A stretch of 64,000 nt of DNA from Bremia lactucae (GCF_004359215.1 NC_090623.1:2442267-2506266); one strand, 5' to 3'; shown: positions 1 through 9,890, numbered from the stretch's first letter. The notes: generated from the sequence alone by a model not told the origin. A program made the numbers and translations.

Positions 1-818
1 AGGGAGTCAACCTCCCCACATAGCTCTCCGACCTTCTGTGTGCGAAAGGCCACAGGAGGGTGGCGGATAGTGCACGCATTCAATAAACTGAATGCTGCAA
101 CGGTACCGGCTCAAACGCCGATACCTAGAAAAGACGTAATCATAGATGGTATGTCTAAGAGTACCATCTTTTCGTCTATGGATCTCATGGATGGATTTTA
201 TCAGATCCTTATGCGTGAACAGGACATCCCGTACACAGCAGTGAGCACTCCCAGTGGGATGCTCTGGGAATGGCTAGTAATGCCACAGGGGCTTAGTAAC
301 GCCACAGCAACATTCAACAGATGTGTAACAAATCTGTTGAGATCGGTGCAAGATTTCGCATCGAATTATTTCGACGATGTATTCGTCCATAGCCGGGCCA
401 TGGACGGAAAGACGGACGTGGAAGTTCATAAGACTCACGTTCGTCAGGTTCTTACACTTATGCGAAAGCATAAGTTATACGCAAATCTCAATAAGTGTAT
501 ATTCGCTGCAAGCAAAATACCACTTCTTGAGTGCATCGTCGGTAACCACGGCGTGCACCCTGATCCCGAAAAGATCAAGGCAATTACCGACTGGCCAGCT
601 CCAGTCGATGTCAAGGGACTTAGAAAGTTCATTGGATTAGCGGCGTACTTGCACAAGTAATCCCGCAATTTTGCCGAGATGACAGTTCATCTCTCTCGTC
701 TGTTGAAAAAAGACAAGAAGTAGCTATGGAACGCGGATTGTCAGCGCTCCTTTGAAGGTATCAAGCAAAGCTTGACGCAATCGCCCATCTTGGCGATTGC
801 AGATCAAGACAGACCAAT
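1..818 (+). mobile_element. Ty3/gypsy family B fragment: reverse transcriptase, cut at both ends
   Basis: Codons from about 40 to 657 give a gypsy reverse transcriptase with the catalytic YFDDVFVHS motif and the following conserved block ending in a GLAAYLHK-like segment, then a stop (TAA at 658-660) where the sister copy reads on. The sequence is nearly identical to 31987-32800, so it belongs to the same family. The left end is cut by the window edge. On the right the similarity stops near 818, just after the start of the RNase H region, and an unrelated repeat (family H) begins. The fragment is a dead pol relic: no LTR, no RNase H or integrase is present. Confidence 0.9.
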
Positions 819-821
819 TTA

Positions 822-1005
822 TTCGGTATATCGGTTCCCAAATGCAATTTTGGGGGATCTTTAGACGATTCGAAAGGAATAACTGTTGATTTTTGCATGC
901 CGTGGGATGACCATGCAGTGGAAATATTTTATATGACGTCTTTATGTAATACACACGGGGAGGGATGTGGCTATACCAAAAGGGGATACCGGTTCCCTAT
1001 ACAGG
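822..1005 (+). repeat. Interspersed AT-rich repeat, family H, copy 1
   Basis: This stretch aligns by eye to the reverse complement of about 7370-7555 and more weakly to 8592-8765. Shared landmarks are TTCCCAAATG near 838, TAACTGTTGATTTT near 884, AATATTTTAT near 925 and GACGTCTTTAT near 938. No coding potential is seen. It could be an LTR or a non-autonomous element; termini are not resolved. Confidence 0.6.
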
Positions 1006-1160
1006 TGTCCCTCGGATAACTTATCCCACATAAATGATATCCTCACAGAACTTATAGATTTCGACTTCCCCGGAATTTGTAACTAACTGTAATCCAATAA
1101 CTAATAACCTTTGATAACAAAAAGGAAATATGCTACAAGTTATTTGAAGGAGGACTGTAT

Positions 1161-1211
1161 TTATTAACAACCTTGCAGTGTTAATTTAATATAACAATAC
1201 ACCCCGTTACA
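1161..1211 (-). repeat. Terminal piece of a family B LTR
   Basis: The block ends in ACACCCCGTTACA and matches the outer end of the family B LTRs at 21897-21947 and 24908-24958, read on the minus strand. Only about 50 bp of the LTR remain. The upstream 80 bp (1080-1160) resembles 9156-9240 instead, so two repeat types are joined here. From 1212 to about 2340 I see no gene or recognisable repeat. Confidence 0.55.
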
Positions 1212-2341
1212 TAGCAAATTGAAAAGTGCTTCCATTTTTAGTCGCTTATGCTTTCAATTCAGTGTCAATGATAAGTTTCAATTAGATATGCAATGAAACT
1301 ATGAAGACATTTGTTCTTGAGATAATCAGCCATCTAGAAATTCTTACATTTAAATTAGTATCTAGCTTTTATTTGTGAAAGGCCTGAGTATGTCAGTATA
1401 TCAATCAATTTTCAGTTTAGTGATCTCAAAATGTCATGACCTAATTGTAAAGAATACATTTCAATAATTTTAATTAATATTCGAATTTGTACTATATTCT
1501 TTACACTCCTACTAAGAGGACAAGCAAGACACAACAGGTCAACAGCCTTAACTGCATAGCCACAGATTCGATTCCTTATGAGTTCTGAAATTAATAAACC
1601 ACGACTTCCCAGTTCAGATACTGGGCTATAAAGCGCGCATAATGGTACATTGGTCATCCTGCTCTATTCCATTATTATAATACATCCAGAAGTGTACCAC
1701 AAGAAAGCATAAACCAAACTCAAAATTAGTTTAGGATCAGATTTCGACGGTAAAAAGTATTGGCGCAGTCTGTATCCGTTGAAGTTTTATTGTTAAATTT
1801 GATATTTTACAAGAAATCAATTGTGACTAATTTCTATGAAGTTTCAGTACACTGGCTGCTGGCTTTAATCTATTGAAGCTTTGTTGATTTTTCTCCAGCT
1901 GGCGGGCAAATTTGGCACAAAAAGAATGGCCCCTATCCTCTTGAATTTAAAATTTGATAGATCCTGCTGTAATATCAGAGATCAGTAACTTCTGTTCTGG
2001 CTTTATTATGACACTGTGGCAAGTTCGAAGCGGATTCTTGCGACTGGACGACCCATCCTTCTTTGCTCACGCCAGTAAAAAGGACGAGGCAACCCGCACC
2101 GGAACGGTCCTTTCTAATCGAGTTCATAATGACCACTCGATGGAAGTGTGTGAGGAATTGACGCCGTGTGTGGCTTCCGTCAATAGGCCTTTGCTTTCGA
2201 TGATGCCTCCTTCATTCGAACATTTCTATCGCTCTCTGAATTCATTCTGAAATCTTAATAAATTGCATGGCGTGGAGCCGTATGGTCACGAAGTGTGTGG
2301 CTACGAACCGTAAGAACAAGGCATTTGCACTTCCCTTTTGC

Positions 2342-2357
2342 ACTCACTTTTCATTTG
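2342..2357 (+). promoter_or_regulatory. Candidate oomycete Inr-FPR core promoter of the first GH17 gene
   Basis: The 16 bases ACTCACTTTTCATTTG match the oomycete initiator plus flanking promoter region consensus (GCTCATTYBNCAWTTT) at 13 of 16 positions. The site is 29-44 bp upstream of the ATG at 2386, the usual distance for oomycete genes. It supports the ATG at 2386 as the translation start, since in-frame codons upstream would precede the transcription start. Confidence 0.6.
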
Positions 2358-2385
2358 CCCCGTCAATACGCGCGAGTACGAAAAT

Positions 2386-3423
2386 ATGGTCTTTTGTATC
2401 AATAATATGCATATCCCTCTACTCATGGCTACACTCGCTATCAAGAGGACTGCGGCCACAGGTGTGTGCTACACGCCGTGGCACCACAGTGTTGTCGACG
2501 TCACTGTCATTCGTGCCGACATGACCGAGATCAAGGAGTATTTCTCGAGCGTGCGCACGTTTCAAGCCCACTTTAGTGGCGTCAATGCCATTGAAGCGGC
2601 GGGGGCAGCAGGTCTCCAAGTGGCTGTGGGTGTGCAGATGACGGACGCCTCGGCGATCGACTCGGAGATCGCAGCTGTATGTGATGGTTTTAAAGCCAAC
2701 CCTGATGCAGTACTAGCAGTGCTGGTTGGCAACGAAAATCTCAAGAATGGCGACTTTGGGACGTATACCGCCGAGGAGCTTGTGAGTTACATGAATAAGG
2801 TCAAGGCGTGTGTCGGCGACACTCCAGTTGGTTCAGTCCAGCGCATTAATGAGTGGCTTGATGCCGATGGAGCTGCGACGCTCGAGGAAGCGTCGGATGT
2901 CATTGCTGTGAATATTTATCCCTTTTTTACCGTCAGTGACCAGACTCCGATCCAAAAGCTCGAGACGCAATGGAAACAGATGACCGACAAGTACGATACG
3001 AACAAGCTTCAATTGACCGAAACGGGGTGGCCCTCGAGTGGCGAAGTCTATCAAAGCAACGCGCCGTCTCTTGACGTGATGGCGCAGTATTTAAACGACT
3101 TTTTCACGTGGTCTACGACCGTGAGTCAAGCGTATTGGTTTATGATGTACGACTCAACGATTAGCTATACAGGGGCCGAGTATGAAAAGCACTTTGGTGT
3201 GTTTACTTCGAATGGCACCAAGAAGGTTACGATCGAGAGTAACGGGGTTACTGCGCAGACAACCCCGACTCAAACAGAGCTTTCCGTAGCGTTTCCGACC
3301 TCTGCCCCTCCTGTCACGAATGCTCCTACGTTGAATAGTACCGTGCAGTCGGAAGCTATGCCTGCTGCTGTGACGACTCCTCGTAGTGGCGCGTGTAAGA
3401 GAGCTGCCGTCCGCAAGCGTTGA
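2386..3423 (+). CDS. GH17 family glucan endo-1,3-beta-glucosidase-like secreted protein (345 aa)
   Basis: The single-exon product has a short hydrophobic N-terminus (residues 8-19) that may act as a signal peptide, and a GH17 domain from about residue 26 (GVCYTPW) to 280. Both GH17 catalytic signatures are present: the acid/base glutamate E117 in VGNEN and the nucleophile E212 in [11 protein letters not shown]. The family hydrolyses beta-1,3-glucans, which are major oomycete wall polymers, so a role in wall remodelling is likely. A Thr/Pro-rich tail (about 288-332) ends in a basic, Cys-containing segment. The start was set at the ATG at 2386 because the open frame further upstream has no ATG and a good core promoter lies at 2342. 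The convergent neighbour at 3716-5053 is a paralogue, and the pseudogene at 9393-9890 is a broken copy of this gene. Confidence 0.9.
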   Translation: MVFCINNMHIPLLMATLAIKRTAATGVCYTPWHHSVVDVTVIRADMTEIKEYFSSVRTFQAHFSGVNAIEAAGAAGLQVAVGVQMTDASAIDSEIAAVCDGFKANPDAVLAVLVGNENLKNGDFGTYTAEELVSYMNKVKACVGDTPVGSVQRINEWLDADGAATLEEASDVIAVNIYPFFTVSDQTPIQKLETQWKQMTDKYDTNKLQLTETGWPSSGEVYQSNAPSLDVMAQYLNDFFTWSTTVSQAYWFMMYDSTISYTGAEYEKHFGVFTSNGTKKVTIESNGVTAQTTPTQTELSVAFPTSAPPVTNAPTLNSTVQSEAMPAAVTTPRSGACKRAAVRKR

Positions 3424-3715
3424 TGAAGGCCACATTAATGTTCCATATCAATTTCTGCGTACCGTAACCTGATCTTCCTTTTATATTACATTGTCAAAAC
3501 GCTTACTGAAGTTATACGTTGTAGTAATACGCCTCAAATGTTTATTTTTTGTGAAAAGAAGAAACATTGACAAATCTGATTGATTTTTTCAAAAGGTTTT
3601 ATGATATGTAAGTCTACGAATATTGGTAACTGTAGTACACCTGTGCTAACCGCCTCTGCTAACCCAAGTGGTCGTCGCGTCAGTTTTCGTCATGATCAGC
3701 AAACGACCGCGTGAA
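3424..3715. other. Intergenic spacer between two convergent GH17 genes
   Basis: This 292-bp stretch holds the 3' ends of both GH17 genes, which face each other. It is AT-rich, with a T-rich run near 3540-3600. I see no gene, repeat or clear polyadenylation motif in it. Part of the 3' UTR (about 3424-3465) recurs inverted in the pseudogene at 9770-9800. Confidence 0.6.
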
Positions 3716-5053
3716 TTATATCGCGCAATCTTTCTTATCACCCTGTACGCCAGTCGGGGTGTTAGCACCAGGGTTGCCCACCGGAGTGTTCTGAGCGTAG
3801 TCGTGCTGAGCAGGGGGGTTCTGAACGGAAGGGGGGTCTTGCTGAACAGGGGTATCCTGACCAGGGGAGTTCTGAACAGGGTTGTTCGGGGAGGAAGTGT
3901 CCTGCACGGGAGTGTCCACAACAGGAGTTTTCTGGACGGGGGTTTCCGCAACAGGAGTATTCTGAACGGGCGTGTCCACGACAGAAGTATTCTGAACGGG
4001 AGTTCCCACCCCAGGAGTATTCTGAACGGGGGTTTCCAACACAGGAGTATTCTGAACAGGGGATCCGGCTCCAGTGCCCCCGACATCTGGGGTCAATCCA
4101 ATCGGCTGCTGGACAGGAGTCGACGTAGAGTCACCCGTAGTCAACGACGAGTTGTTCAGCAAGGGCAATTTATCAAATGTTTTACCCGATGGAGTCATTG
4201 GAGGAAGTACGACTTTCGGCTTGCCGTCGACTGTAAACACACCAAAGTGCTTTTCGTACTCGGCGCCCGTGTAGCTCACGGTCGAATCAAACATCATGAA
4301 CCAAAACGACTCGCTCTTGCCCTTGGACCATTCGGTAAAATCGTTTAAATACTGTTGCATAACCTCAAGCGACGGGGTGTTGCCAAACGCCACCTCGCCA
4401 CTGGACGGCCAGCCCGTCTCGGTTACACGAATTGTATTGACATCGTACTTGGATGCCAATTGGTCAAATTGAATTTTAAACTTTTCAATCGGGGTTTGGG
4501 TCCCGGGAGTAAAAAATGGGTAAATGTTCGATCCACGTAAGTCGCAAGCCGATGCAACAAGGTCAATGTCACTCGCGGTCATCCACTCGTTAATACGTTG
4601 TACGGTCCCGACAGGCACAGCGCCACCGGTACAGGCTTTGACTTGGTTAATGTACTTCACGAGCTGTTCGGCACTTACCGTGCCAAAGTCCTTATTTTTC
4701 AAGCATTCGTTACCGACATAAATGGCCTCAACGGCTTGAGGGTTCTCGGCATACCCTTTGCACACGGCTTCGATTTCGAGGTCCACTGCCGCTAAGTCAT
4801 TCATCTGCACTCCGACAGAGACCTTGACGTTGGCAGCCGCAGCGACGCTAATGATATTAACGCCACCCATGCGGACCTCGAACGTGCGGAAGCTCGAAAA
4901 AGTCTGTCCGATGAGCAAAACGTCGGCCTTGAGTGTATTAAAGTTCACGAGTTCATTGCGCCACGGGGCAAAGCACGTGCCGACGCCGTCCGTTGAGTCC
5001 ATGGCCATTAACGCCACGGTCGCGAACAAGGACTTGTAGGAAGCACAGACCAT
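3716..5053 (-). CDS. GH17 family beta-1,3-glucanase-like protein with a 10-residue repeat tail (445 aa)
   Basis: The single-exon minus-strand gene has a hydrophobic N-terminus (residues 8-17) suggesting secretion and a GH17 domain from residue 26 (TCFAPW) to about 282. The acid/base is E116 in VGNEC and the nucleophile E212 in [11 protein letters not shown], at almost the same positions as in the paralogue at 2386-3423. Residues 331-410 form eight tandem 10-residue units of type TPVQNTPVVD, rich in Thr and Pro and thus a probable O-glycosylated stalk. The final residues end in DCAI, which is not a CaaX box. The ATG at 5053 is preceded by an Inr-like site 62-70 bp upstream. The two genes are likely an inverted duplicate; the paralogue lacks the repeat tail. 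The likely role is wall glucan remodelling, possibly with wall anchoring through the stalk. Confidence 0.9.
   Translation of the reverse strand: MVCASYKSLFATVALMAMDSTDGVGTCFAPWRNELVNFNTLKADVLLIGQTFSSFRTFEVRMGGVNIISVAAAANVKVSVGVQMNDLAAVDLEIEAVCKGYAENPQAVEAIYVGNECLKNKDFGTVSAEQLVKYINQVKACTGGAVPVGTVQRINEWMTASDIDLVASACDLRGSNIYPFFTPGTQTPIEKFKIQFDQLASKYDVNTIRVTETGWPSSGEVAFGNTPSLEVMQQYLNDFTEWSKGKSESFWFMMFDSTVSYTGAEYEKHFGVFTVDGKPKVVLPPMTPSGKTFDKLPLLNNSSLTTGDSTSTPVQQPIGLTPDVGGTGAGSPVQNTPVLETPVQNTPGVGTPVQNTSVVDTPVQNTPVAETPVQKTPVVDTPVQDTSSPNNPVQNSPGQDTPVQQDPPSVQNPPAQHDYAQNTPVGNPGANTPTGVQGDKKDCAI
3824..4063 (-). repeat. Coding minisatellite, eight 30-bp units in the GH17 gene tail
   Basis: Eight in-frame 30-bp units encode the PVQNTP-type repeats. 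The unit length is a multiple of three, so copy-number change keeps the frame. This makes length variation between strains likely, as in other wall-protein stalks. Confidence 0.85.
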
Positions 5054-5114
5054 AGTCGATGAGAAACAAGGTTGGTGAGTTTAAAGTGCTTGGTAGTGCC
5101 TTGTTGGAAAGAAA

Positions 5115-5123
5115 GAAAATGAG
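5115..5123 (-). promoter_or_regulatory. Candidate initiator element of the minus-strand GH17 gene
   Basis: On the minus strand the sequence CTCATTTTC fits the oomycete initiator (TCATTYY) and sits about 65 bp upstream of the ATG at 5053. The flanking FPR half is degenerate (pyrimidine-rich, no CAWTTT), so the match is weaker than at the first GH17 gene. Confidence 0.4.
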
Positions 5124-5344
5124 GAAATGATAAAGTGTGGCGGACGGCAGGGCAGCCGTGGTTTCTTTAAATAAAAAGACAATCGAGCAATTCGAATTGA
5201 TTTTTTTGCTCGTTGACTTCCTTTTGGTAAGAGGATGCTCGTCGCTGTGCTGCAGAAGCTACATGTAACACATGATCGTCGTCCATACGGAAAAGAACGT
5301 AATACAGTACCCCCGAAGAGAGCACGTTGGATAAGAAACGCCAC

Positions 5345-7240
5345 TGTAAAGACGATTGTCCTAGGCTAGTAGAAACGCACGTTCACGTGTGTCTATCGCT
5401 GGCTGGATTCGAAGAAACTTCGGCAAATCAGATGCGTGCGTAAGCCGATTTTAATCCTTATAAACCTTTGCTTTACCGATGCCAGGTTGTGGAGAGCCTC
5501 GTCTTATGTACCTAGCACGACAGCCGTTCGATCACAATCTCGCGGTCTGGGCACGCATGCGGGGTATGCTACGTTAACTGGCGCAACTATCGTGACGTCG
5601 TACCCCCGTATCGCAACATTCATTTTTAGCATCATACGTTACAGAGCCTTCGCAGGCCAATTTCCATGTAACCTCAAGGGAGCATTTCAGTGAGGTTTGA
5701 CGTTGATAAGAATTTAGCAGTTTTATGAGCAATGCCTTTGAAAACAATCCAGTTTTTAAAGAAAGAGGAGCACCATGATGCCGATTCTATACTTCAAATT
5801 TCGAACAAGAGCCTCTTCATCATCGTTGAGGTCTTTCCTATCATAACCACTCACTGCACGCATTCTTCTATCTCTTACCCATAGAGAGCTTACCGGTGAG
5901 CCTGCCTCTACACATGCTACGTTGATTGGTAACATTGTCAATCAATCCATTGCTATCTTTGCAAAACTTCGATTAATCTACGTCTGAAGTGTCCTAAAGG
6001 TGGCGAAATATGTTCGCCGACCTAAAATATCGATTTTCGATCGGAAGTTTTATGCTACAACGGCCTCTTTGAAAGCGCCTTCGAGGTTCATTTATCGTAA
6101 AAGTTAGAGCAAACCTGCTGCAATTTTTTTGGGGAGGGTAGCGACATTCCCGGTCGTCCTATCTAACAGGAGTGAGTGTCGCATCTAGACCTGTTTTATT
6201 AACCTCCACTCTTACGAGGCCTATACGAAATTGCTTAGGAAATGCCTCGTTGCTACCGTTTTCCGTATCACAGAGGATGGTGTCGTAAGCTGGTAGATCC
6301 TACAGCTTTTTTTTGTGAGAGAACAAAGTAGCTGCTGAAATGCCATAAAACGAAGTGCACAACTTTCCTTGTGAAACCCGCCTGCACGGCTAAATCTTGG
6401 CCTTAAAAAGCGATTGGTTGATGTTCCAAACCACAAATACTGGGAGCTCTTGCAACCCATGCAAGCGGTATCATTATGGAAATTCAGACAGCGTTTGACA
6501 GATCCGTGACATCCGCAAATTCTTCCCGACTCCCAATCTGATGATCAATGGGCTTCTCGTAAAATTTTAAATTTGTGGTCCCTTGTTAAAAAAAGCACTC
6601 AGCCAGGCATCTTAAATATGAAGCTCGCCCACGAATGTTAATGCAACAAGGCATGTCTAGTTGATATGTCAGCACAAGGCCTTGAGGAACGGACAGAAGC
6701 TTAGATCTAAAGCGACTAAATTAATAGCTTGACCGCGGTAAACCTATGATTGTAGATGCTCGTTTTGCAAAGTATGATTTACTTCACGATAAGCCAGATT
6801 CCGACTTTAATTCACCTTCGCTCTTTTTAATGCCGATCTTTCTCGACGTCATTAACCACAATTTTACGATGCGTTGCAATTTTAGTTTCAGTAGGTAAGT
6901 TCGCTACCGCTTCTTGTGGCAAAACTTACGTGTGCACACTCATCATTTAGGACGGATGCGCGAAAAGAGATGATAGTCAGAAATAGGATGTCGTTTTGTT
7001 AATCTTCTTCTATTCACTTGAACAACTTTCTATTTCTGTCGATCATCTTGTCAAAATTATTTGTTTTTGGATGGCGTGGTTCTATAACAAGGATTGTCGC
7101 TAAATACGCGAAAATAGAAACAGATGCAAAGAAATCCAGTATGTCAAATAAAAAAATTGATTCCATCTTGCCTATTTGCAGAGAAAAAGTGAACACGTTC
7201 ATTCTTTTTGTAAGAATGCACACCGAAGCTTTGTGATCCC
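5345..7240. other. Long stretch without a recognisable gene
   Basis: I find no open frame with family features, no RNA gene and no repeat I can name in this stretch. Short open frames (for example 5436-5693 and 7018-7236) have no conserved motifs or plausible starts. The first few hundred bases are the upstream region of the minus-strand GH17 gene. Confidence 0.5.
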
Positions 7241-7244
7241 CCCC

Positions 7245-7555
7245 ATAAATTCCATATATTTTATGGGAACCGCCTACCTCTGTATTTATGAGAGTAGTGC
7301 AATGGTAGCAACTTCTTCGTAACTATGCACTTCCGCAATAATTGAAAGAAATAAAAGTGATATAAACATAGGAAACCGGTATAGGCACACACCCTTTTGG
7401 TATAACCACACCCCTCCCCGTCTGTTTTGAATAAAGACGTCAAATAAAATATTTTTAATGTATTGTCATTCCACTGCATCCAAAATCAACAGTTACACCC
7501 TTACAATCATCCCCAAATTACATTTGGGAACCGATATAGCCAAACCCCTAACTTA
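7245..7555 (-). repeat. Interspersed AT-rich repeat, family H, copy 2 (longest)
   Basis: The reverse complement of this block matches 822-1005 and 8592-8765. It begins near the small inverted motif CCCCCCATAAATTCCATATA at 7240-7259 and carries GACGTC at 7436-7441 (AAAGACGTCAAAT). A second GAACCGATATAG match lies near 7529. No protein-coding potential is seen. It is the most complete copy in the window and may be a solo LTR or a MITE. Confidence 0.6.
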
Positions 7556-7925
7556 TCTATTTCTGTATTTATAAGAGTAGCCTAATGGTAGCAACTTGTT
7601 GATAAGCAAAATTCATATTGAGAAACCCTTATGTGCAGGCCTTTCCAGCTTCAGCAGCTCAAACGGCCTGCAAAACACTTCGCAATATTCGTGTAATTTT
7701 TTTGTTTAATATCAAGATGCTTTTTTAACAAAGAAAATTACGCGCGAAAGCCGATAAACCTGAAACATAAGAATATTGTGGCTTGCTTGCGCTCATGGTG
7801 GCTACAAAAAAAGACAACTAAGATTCGCCTATTTGGAAGGTAAGTATGCACTTCTGCAAAAGGTGGTAGAAGTAAAGTAAAATAAATTCATCTTAGCTTG
7901 ACCGCCAAAGACTAACTAACACGCA

Positions 7926-8336
7926 TGTGTAAGAGCGCATCTATAGCGGAGCTACCTCGCTCCTCAAGTCAGATGAAGACTTTCAGACTCAGAGAGTCAC
8001 TTAGTTCTAATGAACTAATTGATTTAACAACTCAGGGAGTCGTACAAGCTATTAAAGCTTAAATAATTCTAGCTCGAGGGAATCAGGGGTTCATAGAACC
8101 AAGTGGCAACTAGTGCCCAAGAGGATATACCTTAGAAGGCTTCTATCTCTTACGGATCAATGCGCAAGCCTTGGAAAGGCACTTGATGCTTTAAGATCAA
8201 AAGAAGAATTGCACTTTATTTAATTATTCAAGTCTAAAAATCTTATTCTAGCTATTTAAAAATAGATTTTGGTCGCCAGATTTATGTCTGGCGGCGACCA
8301 CACTTGCTACCCATAATAAATGGGATTTAAGTAACA
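7926..8336 (-). mobile_element. Solo LTR-like repeat, family F
   Basis: On the minus strand the block starts TGTTACTTAAATCC and ends TCTTACACA, so it has TG...CA ends and a 411-bp length typical of LTRs. A central landmark is a hairpin with GCCGCCAGACATAAATCTGGCG near 8279-8300 on the minus strand. About 155 bp of the same family recurs at 54600-54755 in direct minus-to-plus orientation. No internal region is attached and no clear target-site duplication is seen. Confidence 0.6.
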
Positions 8337-8482
8337 AACTATTTCAAAATCAGATAAGAGGGTATTTTACCCAGAAAGTAAATGTATCACTCCACGGTTC
8401 TCCAACCGATGTGTGCCCCATTACAGCATCTCCGATCATTGTCGCCTAATTCCAGCTTAATTTCTCTCTCGTGCTCCATTTG

Positions 8483-8512
8483 CTGCCCTTTCTTTCTTTC
8501 CTTTCTTTCTTT
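8483..8512 (+). repeat. Polypyrimidine tract (CTTT-type microsatellite)
   Basis: A run of CTTT and CCTTT units directly abuts the left arm of the palindrome that starts at 8511. It is low-complexity and has no coding meaning. Confidence 0.8.
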
Positions 8513-8597
8513 TAGATCGCCCTTTAGCTTTTGGTAGATCACACACCCTTAGTAATTAAGGGTGTGTGATTTACCAAAAGCCAGAGGGCGATCTAAA
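8511..8597. repeat. Near-perfect 87-bp palindrome (41-bp arms, 5-bp spacer)
   Basis: The arms 8511-8551 and 8557-8597 are inverted copies with about 38 of 41 positions paired. Each arm contains GATCGCCCT, CTTTTGGTA and CACACACCCTTA. The compact form could be two transposon termini joined head to head, a tiny foldback element, or a cruciform-prone site. The family H copy at 8592 starts inside the right end. Confidence 0.85.
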
Positions 8598-8765
8598 GTG
8601 TTGATTTTGCGATGCAGTGGAATGACTCGTACAGGAAATATTTTATCTGTCGATTACAACAAGCAGACGGTGAGCGGTATGGCAATGGTGTGTTGCTGTA
8701 CCGGCTCCCTTAAAATATCTGGAATATATGTAAGGGAGGGTGTCCATATAGCAAAGGGGCGTCCG
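8592..8765 (+). repeat. Interspersed repeat, family H, copy 3 (deleted)
   Basis: The stretch shares GTTGATTTT, ATGCAGTGGAATGAC, AATATTTTAT and a CCCTTAAAATAT block with the family H copies at 822 and 7245. It is shortened by internal deletions. It directly follows the palindrome. Confidence 0.5.
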
Positions 8766-8892
8766 AATAGTAGTTTCCTCAACAATATAGCAATCCTCCC
8801 TCTGATAACTAATCTCCTGAAAGCTCTTAACCTCCGCTTACTTATAGGATATGACGTCCACGGTGCTCGTTCTCTGGTCGCTAACTACCGAC

Positions 8893-9125
8893 CACAATGG
8901 CCGAGTGGTTAAGCACTGGAACTGGGACCGGGAGGTACGTGGATCGATACCCGCGGAGGGCGGTACGATGACATATCGCCAGAGATAGGCTAAGAAAGTC
9001 GAGCAACCATCCAATGGATGGCCGCCCTGCCAACCCGCACCGAAGGTGTGGATAGTTGGGTGGGAGGAGGCCCTGTAGCCGAAATACCCCATAGTGTAAT
9101 GAGGGGTGCGGGGTTCCAATAAAGA
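8893..9125 (+). mobile_element. tRNA-derived SINE-like element
   Basis: A perfect RNA polymerase III box A (TGGCCGAGTGG, 8898-8908), of the tRNA-Ser/Leu kind, is followed 43 bp later by a box B-like GGATCGATACC (8941-8951). About 170 bp of unrelated body follow, ending near GGTTCCAATAAAG. No proper cloverleaf or 3' acceptor end is seen, so this is not a functional tRNA. tRNA-related SINEs are known in oomycete genomes. The flanks carry a short inverted match (TGACGTCCACGG... on the left, AGAGAACGACGTCA on the right). The identity as a SINE rests on the pol III boxes alone. Confidence 0.55.
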
Positions 9126-9392
9126 GAACGACGTCAAATTTAAATCCCAATGGTCGTTTACTTATAACTTACTGTTCTTCAATACTTAGTAACCTCTTAT
9201 AACTAATAAAAAGGCAATAAGTTAGCAGGGAGAGGACTGTAAACTTATTTATAATAGAGTAGCAGCAACGTGGTAGTCTGCTAATTGGTTAATATAGACC
9301 ATTGTACTAACCCCACTAATCGCTGCTAGACGTACCAATAGACTGTGAGCAGACTTATTTTACAGATTTGTAAATTAATATAGACAAGTCCG

Positions 9393-9890
9393 TTGGGGAG
9401 CCATAGTGGAAGCATTCGCGACAGGAGGGGCGGAGGTCGGTGGCACTACGGGAAGTTCTGTTTGAGTCGGGGTTGTCTGCGCTGTAACCCAGTTACTTTC
9501 GATCGTAACCTTCTTTGTGCCATCCGAGGTAATTACATCAGAGTGTTTTTTATACTCTACCCCCGTAAAGCTCATTGCCGAGTCGTAGATCATAAACCAG
9601 TACGCTTGACTCACGGTAGTAGACCACGTGATCAGTCGTTTTAAATTGCTTCATCACCTCAAGAGACGGCGCATTGCTTTTTAAGTCTTCGCCACTCGAG
9701 AGCCACCCCGTTTCGGTCAACTGAAGATTGTTTGTTTCGTACTTATCGGTGCGCAGAAATATATACGGGATATTGATGTGACCTACATCAGCGCTTGCGG
9801 ACGGCACCTCTCTTACACGCGCCACTACGAAAAGTCGTCACAGCAGCCAGCGTAGCTTCAGACTGCACAGTACTAATCATAAAAATCACT
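9393..9890 (-). pseudogene. Scrambled GH17 pseudogene made of two partial copies
   Basis: On the minus strand 9393-9760 matches the C-terminal half of the GH17 gene at 2386-3423, including LTETGWLSSGE and the YWFMIYDS block, with frameshifts near 9610-9640 and a truncated tail. Immediately upstream on the same strand (9770-9890) lies the extreme 3' end of the same gene, including its stop and about 40 bp of 3' UTR. The order is therefore tail first, middle second. This is what remains if two tandem copies recombine: the end of one joined to the middle of the next. The N-terminal half with the acid/base glutamate is absent. Confidence 0.85.

Noticed and set aside
1954..2250. 98-codon open frame upstream of the first GH17 gene
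   Set aside because: It starts at TTG, has no ATG near its start and no recognisable motif; likely chance.
2338..2385. N-terminal extension of the GH17 frame to 2338
   Set aside because: The first codon is TTG and it overlaps the core promoter; the ATG at 2386 is a better start.
3716..3730. C-terminal CaaX prenylation motif in the second GH17 protein
   Set aside because: The cysteine is third from the end, one residue short of a CaaX box, and the protein looks secreted.
5436..5693. 85-codon plus-strand frame upstream of the minus-strand GH17 gene
   Set aside because: No signal peptide followed by an RXLR or other effector motif, no homology and no supporting context.
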